This document shows positions 18,586-30,700 of a stretch of DNA of 64,000 nucleotides, one piece after another. Source of the stretch: a virus. The notes beneath the pieces are model-generated. The model did not search any database. It was not told the DNA's origin and saw only the letters and a program-made list of their open reading frames with translations. The stretch is from IMG/VR virus record IMGVR_UViG_3300044591_001745, positions 1 to 64,000 of that record. One strand, written 5' to 3'. How positions within the stretch are numbered: the stretch's first letter is position 1; each line of letters begins with the position of its first letter. A program made the translations under genes and the position numbers.

Positions 18586-21288
18586 TCAGGGTGTTGGATT
18601 TTGACCACAATCCGGAATATAAACACACTCATATATCCACTGCCAACATTCCTGTCCTGGTCCAATGCTGACTATTTTTTTGCCAGCCAATAACGGAGTC
18701 ATACAGTCAGGGCATGTGGGAATAACTTCTGGCTGCCAGCAGTCTATAATTGGCTTCGTTGGACTAGGAGTGGGTGTTGGTGTTGGACTACTCCTAGGGG
18801 TATCTGTGGGCCTATTGGTTGGAGTAGGAGTCATCTGAGCCGTGGTGGTACTAGTTGGGGTTTGTGTTGGAGTAGCTGTACGAGTAGTTGTAGTTGTTGG
18901 GGTAGTGGTTATTGTACTAGTTGGAGTTCTAGTTGGTGTGCCAGTAGGAGTTCTTGTGATTAAGTCCTTAAAGCCTACCTCAAAACATCTGTCTAATCCA
19001 ACAGGAGGAGAACTAGGGGTTGGTGTTGGTAGTGGTTGAGATCCTGTGCTTGTATCTTTGATTGTGAAAATTTCTGATCTTGATATTAGACTTTGATATG
19101 CTGAATCAGAGAAAAATTCTATTTGCAATAATTCGCTACCTTCTGTTATCTGATCAGAAGATATCTTTAATTCTAAAGAACCAGTAGAAGACGTTAAATT
19201 AATCTTTCCTCCAATTATTTTTAAATCAGTATCCTGAGCCGTAGCAATAGATCCAGTAGCATTGGTTCCGTCATTAAGTCTAGGATTAGTAGCAATTTTC
19301 CAATATATTGCTGAGCTAGTAAAATTACGAGCTGTAAGATTTAGCGTTAAAGTTTGACCTTCGTTAATTTCATTCGATAATAAAACAGATGGAGTACCAT
19401 CAACAAATGATTCTACTTCTATGAAAGGTTGGGGCGCAGCAACCGTTAATGAGTACTCACGAAAAATACTAGTAGCATTAGCACTAGATATTATAACTTT
19501 GTACATGTTTCCATTGTTTTCCAATGTCAATCCGGTCAATGACAAAGAGCTAGATGATGAGCTTGGTATATCAACATATGTTCCTGAAGATGGAGTTTTA
19601 ATTTGCCATTGATAATTTAATGCTTGAGAAGGAGTTACATTAGCAGTAACAAACAAAGTGGGAGCGCTATTTCCTGTTTGATATACAATATCATTTGCAG
19701 AACCTCCTGTTATTGTAATAACTGGAGCGCCTATAGATAGCGTTATTTCTCTACTGCTAGATGTTACGGCTCCTGTTGAATCAGTTATCACAGCCCTATA
19801 TTTATCGCCATTATCTGCAAAGGTTATATTAGTAAGATTCAATGAAGCGGGACTGCTTGTTCCTGTAGCTCCATTAATGTCTGTCCATATAGAAGAACCG
19901 GCTTCTTGTTTTTGCCATTTATAAGATCCTGTACCATTAGTAATTGTCCAGGGCTCGTTGATAGAGACTGTTGTGCCAGACACTGGCAGAGAAATATCTA
20001 CCGTACCATTGGTCCAGTTGACCGCTGTTGGAGCTAAACCATCATCAGCATAAAATTCAGAAAGAGACATTGTAGAATTTAGAATATTATTACCAGTACT
20101 AGTAATGTTTCCCTCTAAGAATAATGATAAGCAGCCCTTAACTCCTCCCCATAGACTGTAATAGTATCCATAGTATCCTCCTCCAGCAGATGCTCCGCTA
20201 TAAACTCCTAATCTTATCTGTCCGGCAGTTACTGGCGTAGATAGTTGGTATATTCTAGTACCATCAATACTATCGCTGCCAGTGTTTGCAAGAGTATCAA
20301 TCAGAGTTAATGTTGGAAGAGTTATCCAGTTTTGGGCGGTTGGATCAACAGTATATTGTGCATAAGAGCTTGTTAGAATAGAGGTGTTGTTTCCTGGCTT
20401 TACTCCTATATAACTAATGAGTCGTGAATTTCCAAATGAAGTCTTTACATATGGTGGGTAGGTGGTCGTCGCGACCGCTGTTTTTAGCGCTGTGGAGCCA
20501 AAATTATTAGTAGCTGGATCTCCATACAAAATGTACATAGCTCTATTTCTTGGAGATGTTGCTTTGTAAGCTATATCATGTTGTCTTTGTGGTTGCGAAG
20601 TTGTTCCAATTAAGCTTAATTTAATGTAACGTATTTGTCCTATACTAGAAGGCATTGTAATGCTTAGGTCAAGATTTTTAGATAGTGGAGTATCTATAAT
20701 ATTGTCTTGAAAATCTAGAAAACCACCACCGGTTATACTATACTGTATTTTGTATCTTGCAGTAGGAGAGTAACCTAAAAATTTAGGATTATCTGACGGA
20801 ATCAATGATGGAAAACTATCCCCGCAATTATTATTTGGTTTTGAAATCAAATATTCTAGCTCTCCAGATGAGCTATAAAATCCACTATCTCCTGCAATCA
20901 ATTTGGTTGGTAGTGTTCCATTAACAGCTAAATAAGTAGGATCTGGAGATTCTGATGTTGAGAAATTATATATTCTAACAGAAGCAAATATGGAGTTGGT
21001 TCCAGCTAGAGAAATTATACCACCAGGATATTCTAATGCTGTTTGGCCTTTAATTCTTAAAGTTTGAACAGTTTTAAGTGATCCTAAGTCCATAATTATG
21101 CCGGTGTCTGCTGTTGCTGTATATGTTCTTGAAGATCCATTAAAAACAGCATTGGTTGTTCCGCTAAAAATCTTAGTTGTACTAGTTAACACACTAGAAT
21201 TATCAGACAATAACTCAAAAGATGGAGCAAGATATGCTGGGTCTACGCTTGTTCCCTGAGATAATGTATAAGTAGCATTAATTTTCAT
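18586..21288 (-). CDS. Ig-like/Calx-beta-like adhesin with PT stalk and Cys-rich C-terminus
   Basis: This 900-residue protein begins with a beta-sandwich resembling a discoidin/galactose-binding module (about residues 1-130), then a less clear beta region. Two Ig-like repeats follow (about 430-625, with YKWQKQ and YQWQIK strands). A Calx-beta-like stretch lies at about 630-755, then a Pro/Thr linker (about 776-843). The last 50 residues hold eight Cys, including CPDC, so a small disulfide- or metal-stabilised tip is likely. The ATG at 21288 has GGAG upstream overlapping the preceding stop. It belongs to the same run of surface proteins as its downstream RCC1 neighbours. The function is probably carbohydrate or receptor contact (inference). 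Confidence 0.85.
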   Translation of the reverse strand: MKINATYTLSQGTSVDPAYLAPSFELLSDNSSVLTSTTKIFSGTTNAVFNGSSRTYTATADTGIIMDLGSLKTVQTLRIKGQTALEYPGGIISLAGTNSIFASVRIYNFSTSESPDPTYLAVNGTLPTKLIAGDSGFYSSSGELEYLISKPNNNCGDSFPSLIPSDNPKFLGYSPTARYKIQYSITGGGFLDFQDNIIDTPLSKNLDLSITMPSSIGQIRYIKLSLIGTTSQPQRQHDIAYKATSPRNRAMYILYGDPATNNFGSTALKTAVATTTYPPYVKTSFGNSRLISYIGVKPGNNTSILTSSYAQYTVDPTAQNWITLPTLTLIDTLANTGSDSIDGTRIYQLSTPVTAGQIRLGVYSGASAGGGYYGYYYSLWGGVKGCLSLFLEGNITSTGNNILNSTMSLSEFYADDGLAPTAVNWTNGTVDISLPVSGTTVSINEPWTITNGTGSYKWQKQEAGSSIWTDINGATGTSSPASLNLTNITFADNGDKYRAVITDSTGAVTSSSREITLSIGAPVITITGGSANDIVYQTGNSAPTLFVTANVTPSQALNYQWQIKTPSSGTYVDIPSSSSSSLSLTGLTLENNGNMYKVIISSANATSIFREYSLTVAAPQPFIEVESFVDGTPSVLLSNEINEGQTLTLNLTARNFTSSAIYWKIATNPRLNDGTNATGSIATAQDTDLKIIGGKINLTSSTGSLELKISSDQITEGSELLQIEFFSDSAYQSLISRSEIFTIKDTSTGSQPLPTPTPSSPPVGLDRCFEVGFKDLITRTPTGTPTRTPTSTITTTPTTTTTRTATPTQTPTSTTTAQMTPTPTNRPTDTPRSSPTPTPTPSPTKPIIDCWQPEVIPTCPDCMTPLLAGKKIVSIGPGQECWQWIYECVYIPDCGQNPTP
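18760..18965. repeat. Pro/Thr-coding low-complexity tract
   Basis: About 68 codons of TPT, TTT and TPR units near the C-terminus of the Ig-like protein at 18586-21288 separate the Calx-beta-like region from the Cys-rich tip. It has the same flavour as the two tracts in the RCC1 protein, so the linker type is shared across proteins of this locus. Confidence 0.88.
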
Positions 21289-21293
21289 TATAT

Positions 21294-22463
21294 TTACTCC
21301 ACCGATCTAACTATAGGTTGTGATAGCCTAAATGTAGGGGACTGAGGAGGCGAGTCACAATCAACATATATGCTTAAAATATCTTTATCAATATTTGTAG
21401 CACCAATATTTAATGAAGATACTATTGTAAAAATATTATTATTTGTATTATTAACAAATTTTACCTTAGCATAAATTGAACGATTAGGCAGTTGATTTTT
21501 ATTTAAATAGAAGTCTTGATTTACAAATATAACATTTGTATCTTCAGAATCTAAATGAACGTGGTAGTCTGTATTTTTTTTAAGATTTGTGAGGTTTATA
21601 ACCACGGAAACTATAGCTGTATAGTCTTCTTTGCATGTGCCGGGTTTTTGATCTAGTCTTATGGCCTTAACATTATTGTCTATAAAATTTACTTCCTGCT
21701 TGTTGATATTAAAACATTGTTCAATATCAAATGCTATTCTTTCGAATTTAGTTGATGTAGGAGTGCTTCCTGTAGAATACCATACAAAAGGAAGGGTTTG
21801 GTCTTGTCTGGGAATAACAATATATCCCTCTTCTCTTTTCAAATAAGAAATTTGATTCAGAACATCGTTTATGCGAACGTGTCTATTAGAGATGTATGCG
21901 CCATTACTAGTTGTTGTATAAATTTTATCTATTTTAGTAAATAGGTTGGTTAGGTCTTCTAAAAATATCCATTCATCATTTTGAGTAATATAGGCTCCTT
22001 TACCATCAATCCATACATAGACATTATTAGGCAATACCGATATAGGCTCAACAAATATATTTGGTTTAGGAAATACTACTTCTATTTTAGTTTCTGTACC
22101 TTCTTTGGAAACTTTACCTCCGGATAAAGTTATTACTGGTGCCGAAGTATATCCAGCGCCCTCGTTGGTTATTTTAATAGATTGAATAGTTTTAGGATCG
22201 CTATTTAAAGTTACAGTTGCTGTGGCTCCTTTGCCGCCCCCTCCAGTTATAGTTACTGAAGGGGCTTCGCTATACTCTACTGTTCCTAATGTAATTTTTA
22301 GATTATTATCAGATAAAGGAACTCCAACATCTTTTATGACAAAATCAGTTAGGCCACGAGGAGTAGACGAAGCATCAAGAATATAGGAAAATTTTAATGG
22401 CCTATCTTCACCAGTATATTCAACAATTTGTATGCTTTTTGATATGATTTCTTCGGTTAGCAT
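21294..22463 (-). CDS. Tail fibre/structural protein with Gly-rich beta repeats
   Basis: I take the ATG at 22463 as the start (389 residues). An upstream TTG at 22496 would add 11 residues but lacks a ribosome binding site, whereas ATAGG lies before the ATG. Residues about 45-120 hold two copies of a strand-turn motif, 'SEAPSVTITGGGGKGATATV' and 'TSAPVITLSGG', characteristic of tail-associated proteins of T4-like cyanophages. The middle contains a 'YVWIDGKGAYITQNDEWIF' stretch. The C-terminal third is beta-rich, with 'FVNQDFYLNKNQLP'. It is adjacent to and probably works with the next gene upstream, which has a similar C-terminal strand pattern. A tail fibre or its attachment protein is inferred. 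Confidence 0.8.
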   Translation of the reverse strand: MLTEEIISKSIQIVEYTGEDRPLKFSYILDASSTPRGLTDFVIKDVGVPLSDNNLKITLGTVEYSEAPSVTITGGGGKGATATVTLNSDPKTIQSIKITNEGAGYTSAPVITLSGGKVSKEGTETKIEVVFPKPNIFVEPISVLPNNVYVWIDGKGAYITQNDEWIFLEDLTNLFTKIDKIYTTTSNGAYISNRHVRINDVLNQISYLKREEGYIVIPRQDQTLPFVWYSTGSTPTSTKFERIAFDIEQCFNINKQEVNFIDNNVKAIRLDQKPGTCKEDYTAIVSVVINLTNLKKNTDYHVHLDSEDTNVIFVNQDFYLNKNQLPNRSIYAKVKFVNNTNNNIFTIVSSLNIGATNIDKDILSIYVDCDSPPQSPTFRLSQPIVRSVE

Positions 22464-22515
22464 TATAATATGGCCTATATTAAAAAATTTGTGCAACTAC
22501 AATTAGTATACCCCA

Positions 22516-24072
22516 TTAGATGGGAGAAGCTGTTGGAGTAGGTGTTCGTTTAGGATACGTAATTCTTGCGTTTGTTGGTGTTGGTGTTGGCGTGGGATCG
22601 GGTTCACAGTAATTTTCATCACAAATACTTAATGTAATATAAGCTATAGATGAAATATTAGTATTCAAATTTGTTAGTTTAACATACACAGTAGAGCGTA
22701 CTTTGTGCTCTGTGGAAAAATATGTTCCAAATTTTTGTGTAAATTTACCAGTTGACAAGTATCCAACTTGTGGTTCAAAAAATTGATCATTTTGACCATC
22801 TGTATCTCTAGGAGATAGTTCTCCTTTATCAAATAATCCAAATTCATAATAATAGTCACCATCCAGCAATAATGATGATGCTGTGACCGATAGATATCTC
22901 TTAACACATCCTTCACATTCGTCTACTTTGAGATAATTACCATCATCAAATGCAACGCTATGAATTGCGGGAGTCGGAGTGACAGTGGGGGTTGGTTGAG
23001 GCATATTAATAACTTTAGTGAGATTGAAACAATAATTATCTTCAGAAACTACTACTCCTGTAGTAGCATCTGTTAGTTTAAAGAATATATCATAATGTCC
23101 ATTATAAGTAATGTTAATAATATGATTAATATATGATGAATCTGGCAAGCTGGCGACAGTTTGTTTTTTGGTTTCAATAACATACTTTTTATTTTTGATT
23201 GAATATTCTGATTTGTGTAATTTATCCAAACCAAGATATCCATTGTATACATATAGATCATCAATTGTATATTCAGAATTGACAATCCAAACTATAGAGC
23301 CCTCGCGCAATCCTCCAAACTTATTAGAAGCTACTGTTGATGATGATAATTGAAACTGAGATGGCCCACCAATAGTTTTTGGAGGAGAAGCAAAGTCAGA
23401 CTTAATAAGATTGATTTTTGCAGCAACATCTACGTATTCTGGATCTGGGCAGCCTATTATATCAAGCTCCAAGATATAATCTTTAGGGTCTGACGATGCT
23501 CCAAGTCTTGAAGTCAAGACCACAGGTTGATATGTTTTAGAATTTAGATTTAAAGAATATGCTGGTTCATTATGATCCGCATCTTCTACTGTCAATCCAA
23601 GATTAATAAAATTATGTTTAGTAATATTGCGGTCTACAACAATAGACGGTAACACATCATCATTGTATGTATACCAGACTAATGGTAATTGTGCTTGTGT
23701 TTTACAAACAATTATAACTCCTTGTCCCGGCATGATGCTATGTAGTTGATTTAATGAATTACCTGGCCCAAAAAAGCCTCGATATGATACTTCTCCATCT
23801 TTATCATCTATGGCATAAATCTTATCTACTGCATTTAAAAAGGCTGATTGATATCTAACTAAATTAGTTCCATTAAATAAATATAAGCCGTTTTCTTTCA
23901 CATCGGTTTGATTGTTTAAAAGAACCAAATCATTCGTTACAAAAGTAGCAAAATTACCAGCTACTAAATCAATATTTTTATCATATGTATAATCCGCAGA
24001 TAGTCTAAATGGCTCTGAACCTTTATATTTTGTAATTAATCTTGGTTTACTAATATAGTGTGTTTGTAACAT
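22516..24072 (-). CDS. Tail fibre adaptor-like structural protein
   Basis: This 518-residue protein starts at the ATG at 24072, two bases after the TAA of the upstream gene (TAATATG). Residues about 45-75 carry 'NDLVLLNNQTDVKENGLYLF', a pattern (V-L-L-x-x-Q-T-D-x-x-E-N-G-I-Y) common in phage tail-fibre and tail-appendage proteins. Beta-rich segments with Cys at about 203 and an E-C-E-G-C pair near 385 follow. Short PTPTPTP spacers lie near residue 365 and at the C-terminus. It probably links fibres to the tail tip (inference). Confidence 0.78.
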   Translation of the reverse strand: MLQTHYISKPRLITKYKGSEPFRLSADYTYDKNIDLVAGNFATFVTNDLVLLNNQTDVKENGLYLFNGTNLVRYQSAFLNAVDKIYAIDDKDGEVSYRGFFGPGNSLNQLHSIMPGQGVIIVCKTQAQLPLVWYTYNDDVLPSIVVDRNITKHNFINLGLTVEDADHNEPAYSLNLNSKTYQPVVLTSRLGASSDPKDYILELDIIGCPDPEYVDVAAKINLIKSDFASPPKTIGGPSQFQLSSSTVASNKFGGLREGSIVWIVNSEYTIDDLYVYNGYLGLDKLHKSEYSIKNKKYVIETKKQTVASLPDSSYINHIINITYNGHYDIFFKLTDATTGVVVSEDNYCFNLTKVINMPQPTPTVTPTPAIHSVAFDDGNYLKVDECEGCVKRYLSVTASSLLLDGDYYYEFGLFDKGELSPRDTDGQNDQFFEPQVGYLSTGKFTQKFGTYFSTEHKVRSTVYVKLTNLNTNISSIAYITLSICDENYCEPDPTPTPTPTNARITYPKRTPTPTASPI

Positions 24073-24073
24073 A

Positions 24074-24724
24074 TTATGCAGCTTCTATTTTAAGGAGACC
24101 TAATGATTGATTATTGTATAATCCAGCCTTGAAGTTTCCAACTAGCGCTTTGAAGCCCGTAGAGTCTTTGAGAATAAATTCGAAATTACTGTCCATATAA
24201 TCTCCTACGATAGTAACTCTTGCTATTTCTGTAAACGTTGTGTTTGGCGATGGCGCATAAGAGAATGAGAAAGAGATAGGAAATCCTTGATTTATAGTTG
24301 TCAAAGGATTAAATCTTAATTCGTTTTCTTTATTAGTTGACAAAGTAATGCCAAATAACGACGAGGAGAATATCTTGTCTGGATATGTTTCTGGTACAGA
24401 AATAACTGCCGCAAATGTAGATGGTGCTGGCTTGCCTACGCAGACCATAGTCCCAGGATAATATACAACTTGACCAGAAACTAACTTGGTATATAAATTG
24501 CCGGTCATAGCATTAAGAACCAATTCTCCAACGGCAAGATCATCTGGACATGGATGATTGAGGGTGGTTTCGTCTCTCTTTAAGATAATTCTATTGGCAA
24601 ATGGGACAAATCCTTGTGCTACAGGAACATAGTCCGGTAGCGGTGGTGCAGTAGGTGGCTGTGGTTGAGTAGGGTTGCTGTTGTCGAACTTGGGAACTAT
24701 ATTTGTATATTTTGTAAATGGCAT
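24074..24724 (-). CDS. Small tail fibre-associated protein
   Basis: This 216-residue protein has a Pro-rich N-terminus (about residues 15-40). A segment around 47-85 reads 'GELVLNAMTGNLYTKL', a pattern common at the N-terminus of cyanophage and other tail fibre proteins (feature-list-like strands). The rest is a beta-sandwich-like domain. AGGTG five bases upstream supports the ATG at 24724. It lies between the 2488-residue fibre and the adaptor-like protein, which suggests a joint or fibre-tip role. There is no enzyme motif. Confidence 0.8.
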   Translation of the reverse strand: MPFTKYTNIVPKFDNSNPTQPQPPTAPPLPDYVPVAQGFVPFANRIILKRDETTLNHPCPDDLAVGELVLNAMTGNLYTKLVSGQVVYYPGTMVCVGKPAPSTFAAVISVPETYPDKIFSSSLFGITLSTNKENELRFNPLTTINQGFPISFSFSYAPSPNTTFTEIARVTIVGDYMDSNFEFILKDSTGFKALVGNFKAGLYNNQSLGLLKIEAA

Positions 24725-24736
24725 AATATCACCTAA

Positions 24737-27700
24737 TTATTGTCCAGGGGTGGGTTGTGGTTCAACACATACGTTAGTGTTACTATTGCACGAGCCCCTA
24801 AACTGAACTACTCCTCCATCAATACTATTAAATCTATTCAATGTGTCAACATGCATTTGTTGAGCATAAACAGTTCCATACATACTAAAGTTTGCAAAGA
24901 TTGGCTGCAATTTTTCTGGATTAGAGGCGCTAATCGGTAGCTCTGGCTTATCTCTGTATTTAACCAGAGATAACGGACGAGGCATATCATTATTAAAGAC
25001 TAAATGTTTAGTAACGCTATTATTATTATTTAATGCTACTACGTCTACATAGCCAAGATTACTGCCAGAGACCAGTCCATTATCGCTGTATAACAATGAT
25101 TGATTTTTAATGATAACATTATTATTTTGGTCTTTTTCTCCCAACATTAAGCCATCAGTATATGTCAAACCTCTAATCGAAAAATCTGCATAAAGCGGCA
25201 CTTTATCCTCTGCCGTGACTACAACACCGCCTCCAACAACATCAACTTTCTTAGCTAGCTGTCTCTTAATAACTCTAAACTTGAAGTTACCATTACTGAT
25301 TACTCCTCCTGTGCTTCTTATTATGTTCCCAATTTTATCTTCAATCATACCAAGGTTAATAGCTTTGAAAGAAATTGTGATTACTTTATCGTCTATAGTC
25401 TGCACACTAGCTTTGATATCCTGATTATTATCATAAATAATCTCTATCACATCGCCAGTAACTACGTCTATATTGTCTTCGGCAACAGTTAATGTGTTGT
25501 CTTCTTCATCATATGAACCGTCTAGATATTGCCCATTAACATTATAGTTATAGTATAAAGAACTATTAATATTTTTTTCTAAAGACGGGCCTATATTATT
25601 AATACTTCTGGTTTCATATCCATATATGAAAGGCTTGTTGCTGTTAATCTGTATACTATTAGTTGTTGTATCTGCGTATAATAAAGTTGGCACCGCAGTA
25701 CCTGACTTGGCTCCGTTAATAGCAAAATTAGTAAATTTACCATTTGCATTAAATGTTGTATCAATAAATTCTCTATTGCTAATAACAATATCAGGATTTG
25801 TACCGGGGAAGTTAAATGTCAAATATCCACCGATACTCTGAGAAATTATGGCAACATTACGTAATTCATTGCTAGAGTCTAATAGATATGATGCTTCAGA
25901 GACATTCGTTAATAGTTTATCTAAAACGACACTAGTTCTCGAATATCTACCATTGATTGGTTCAGTCAATGCAACAGTATAAAGCCCTATGACTCTTGCT
26001 CTTTCTATGGTAGACGTGCGGACAATTTGATTCTGAACTGTTGTATCATACTTATAGTAAATACGAACTATATCATTGATATTGAATCTGCGAGTAGCGT
26101 CACCATCAATGACTACTTCTGTCGTTCCAGACTCTGGATTAACATCTACAATTCCCGCAAGGGCATTAGTATATCCATAATAGAATAGGTTCTCTGTACC
26201 ATCAATATTCATTTCGTTAGGATTGGTTGGCAGAGATGACTCATTGAAATCATTACTGAAATTGTCTGTTCTATTAGGCAAAGGATTCTTTGCGAATAAT
26301 AAGCTATTACGAGTTACTCCACGTAATCTTAGTACCGGATTGGCTATGGTAGTTTCATTAGAAACATTAACCGTGTCTCTGTATAGTCTAGCGCTATCTG
26401 ACTCTAGTCCTTCTAGTCCTAGATTCCCAACAGAACTAATTGGGTCGAGCACCCCCTCCGTTAGAACAACAGTAGAATCAGATGTTGACTGGGATGATAA
26501 TGTATCATTTGTTGTTACTGTACCACCTAATGGTGTCCATGTGGCAAAACCGTATGCATCGGACATCAATACCATGCCTGATGTAGTTTCATATATTGGT
26601 TTGCCTTGACTATCTACAGCTTCTACTAATTTCCCTTCATTGTTGGTAGTGTAAGCTCTGCGGAAACCTTGACCTATTCTAATACCGCTGGCTCCTATCC
26701 ATCCTCTTACGGTCAAATCAGCAAAATTTATACCGCTTTGTATTGGATCGCAAGGTTCACAATCAGCAGCTATTTTTGTTGGAATCCAAGCCGGTCTATC
26801 TGTATGAATCATAAACGATCCATTAGATGCATTAAAATAGAATGCTGGAACAGTTGTTAAGAACGGGAAGTTGGAGTCTTCTCTACCTAGTCCTGTTTTC
26901 TTCCACGAAACATACTGAGAAACATCGCCAAACAAGAACTTAGAAACTTTATCTTGTGGATACTTGGATCCTGTACCATAAATAACAAAATCTACTTCTT
27001 CTCTGTTCAAATTAAAGGCTGTCGGAACAGTTCTTTGAATAGTAGAATATCTGAAATCAATTGGCTTGGAACCTTGTCCTCCTGTAGTATCAGAAGGATC
27101 ATAATACCACCAGCTTTGATATGTCCTACTGATACTGACTCCGGGAACAGGAGCTGCCGTACCTCCTGACATCGGCCTTATGACATCATATTGAGCACCA
27201 ACTAATTCTTCGTCATATGGAGCCATATATGGAGAAACTAGCTCATCATAATTATACTTATACTTTGGTCTCAAATAACTATTTTGACCAGCAAGATCCT
27301 TTTTAGGAATTGTAGATAATACGATTTGAGGGGCAGATACTCCACCAGGAAATAGTTTATTATCGACATCAACATCCTCGCCCCTATCTAGTTGTACGGG
27401 TTGTGATAGTTCTGCTTTTCTTCTGCCGATAACAAATAACGACTGCTGGGCCTGTCCAGCTTTTTCTAGATTTAGTCTAAGGTTTGAGCTACTAGAAGCT
27501 AAAGCTAAATCAGCAGATGGTGTGCTGTATGCTGTGGATTCTGGTATAAAATATAGTGCATTATATTGACGAGGAATAAAATGACTATCATCAGAAATTT
27601 TCTTTTCTTTAGCTAGATCTATTAGTCTTTGAATATAATCTATCTTACCAGGATTAACCTGTGGAAGTCTCTGTACCTCTTCTAGAGGATAGCCCATTAC

Positions 27701-30700
27701 TGAACGTCTATGCTCATCAAGAGTCATGATAGCATACTTATCAACATTCATGTATTGGTCAAAAATTAATCCACTTCTACTGACATTACATCCTGATGGC
27801 TCATATGTGTATGTATTAACTTGCCACTCTTTATTTTGTACAATAGTTGATAAACTAATTGGTTGTACTTTTCCACCAGTAGCTGGGGTGCCACTATAAT
27901 ATACTAATGTTCCGGGATATCCGCTAACATCCACCCTGACACCAGCGACCCATTCGGCGTTACCTTCAGAATCGTAAGAAGATAAGAAATATCCAGGAGC
28001 TGCACCGCTACTCATTTGTAGATTTGATGCATAGACGCCGCTGGTTATAACAGAATCGGTTGATTTAATTATACCAGCCACGTCTAAATGATAGGATGGA
28101 TAGCTTTTGTTAATACCGATGTATCCGCTTCCATTTGAAATAATAGATAATACAGGCTCTTTCTCTGTACTGTTGTTAAGAACATGTAAAGAATTATCAA
28201 TAGTATCTGCATTAAATATTAATCCTCTTAGATAAACACCAGTACCTATTTTTTCTCCTACTGTTGTTACCGTTTCTGGAGGAGTAACATTGGGATCAAC
28301 TACTATAGATGATGATGCATCTTTTTTGCCTCCCAAGTCAAAAATTTTGATAATGTTTTGATCATATCCTATCTTGATAGAATTAGGATCTGCATTCCTA
28401 ATATCAAAACCAATAGCTCCCTGGAATAGTCCTGAAGCATCTGGATATAAAGGCTCAATGCCTACAACTGTACCATTAGCATTTTTAATGAATCTTAAAG
28501 GATGATATGTTTGATTATTATGTCCCACTAACAATCCAGATACTGCTACAACATCTTTAGGATTCTTCCAATCGATACCCATTTGATTAGAATTACCCAT
28601 AACTACGCTGTACGGAGAACCGATAACTAAATTACCACTACCAGCTATAACGGTAGAACCGTCTATTTTATGCTGAATGGTAAATTGTAACGTCTCTGGA
28701 GTTTGTGTTGGGAAATAGTTTTCAATAAATTGATTGATGGAAACTGGATTAACTAAAACTTCTTGTTGATTAATGGTTACTGTATTATCAAAAAATACAG
28801 CCTTAAAGCCATTAACAATTTTTGGATCATTGGTAATTCTGCCAATATATGTTGATAAAGGTATATCATTATAATACAGTTGGACAGATGCCTGATTGCC
28901 GCTTGAGAACTGCCAAGTCACATCGTTGTCTAATAATAAGCACTGATAAGCTAGACTATAATATCCACTGCCAGTTGGGTTGCTTGAATAACCTGTAAAG
29001 TCTAGTCTGTTTTTTGTGTCATAAATATCAGAGATGTCACCTAGTTCACGTTGACCTTTTCCTAGTACGGTATTTCCTCTTCCAACAACAGAGGAATCTC
29101 CGTTCATCAATTGGTTGTCATTACCAAAAACATCAGTATCTCCTGCGCTTACATTATTTATACCAAATATATTATTTTGAAAGCCTATACCAATATTATT
29201 TTGTCCTAATGTATTAGCTCCAGATAATCCTCCTACATTATCAAAACCAATATTTACTATGTTATTAAAACCACTACCCGCAAATCTTTGACTAATAACT
29301 ATAGAATTATCTCCTCCATAAATATTATCGCTGCCTATGATAGTATTATTATATCCGCTGATAGAATTATTATGTCCAACAACAACTCCAGAAAAACCTA
29401 TAATATCATTTTCATTACCTATAACAGATACTGGTCTAGAATAATTGTTGATAACTTCTTGCTGTTTAGTTTGAGATAAGATAATAACAGAATTATTATT
29501 TGTAGATAATGCCGCTACCGGCTGTATAATCAAATCCGTATCGCTATCGTTTGGAATGTATACTGACTGTATTACTCCGGATCCCAAAAGGGTCCCGTCA
29601 TTTCCATAGTATAAAATAGTATCACTAACTCTATAGTTATTAATTTGAGTAGCAAAATCTACTCCTACAAATTTAGTTCCATTATCCGATACATTAAAAC
29701 TAACAGATGGGAGCGTAAAGTTATAACGATTTTGTATAGTATTGTTTGTTCCAACCAACAGATTATGCAGTGTTCCTGATGATAGTGAATTATTTTGTCC
29801 AAAAAGATTAGCATAATAAAAATCAGATTCATCTAAGGTATTTTTGGCCCCATAAATAGTAGTATTTGACAGCTCTCCAGAAACTGATGTATTAGAACTA
29901 ACAATCACATTTCCAGAGCCAGATATTTGATTATTATTACCTAGTAAGAAGTTATCATTGCCTTCAGATACTAAATTGCTACCCACAGAAATAGATGAGT
30001 TGCCACTGCTAACAATGTTTGTGCCGAATACAAGATTATTGATTCCCGATGATTGTAAATCTGAACCATGCAGTATGCTATTAAGGCCTGTGGCTATAAT
30101 ACTATTGCCAGAAAGAACATTATTTTCTCCACTAGCATTTATGTTGGAGCCAATAACTGTATTTTCTATTCCATAGATGGTATTGTTGGTTCCAACTATT
30201 GTTGACAGTGTTTGTATTCCAAAATTACGATTGCCGATAACCACACCACTGATAGATGTTAATTCATTATTATTCCCGATAATAACGCTATCCAAAGTAC
30301 CTGAACCAATAGTATTTAATGAACCATTTAACATTAATGCCCTAATACCGCTTCCCGCATTACGATTACCGAATACTACGACTCCGCTCGCGTCAAATGT
30401 GTTAACATTGCCAATAACTGTAGAATAGTCTGGTCTAAAGTTAGTATTGATAATATCAGAAATAGACTGTGTACGAATATTATTGAAATTACCAAAAACA
30501 GATAAATTATTGCCACTGGCATTACTGTTACTGCCAATAGCGATTAAATTATTACCAGATATGGTGCTATCACTACCGATGATAAAATTAGCATTGCCAA
30601 AATAACCCACAGCAACATTATCTTCAACCTTTATCCAGTTTGTTGTTTGCGCAATATAGTACCCATTTATTGTAGAGTTATTAGTAACCTGTACAATGTC

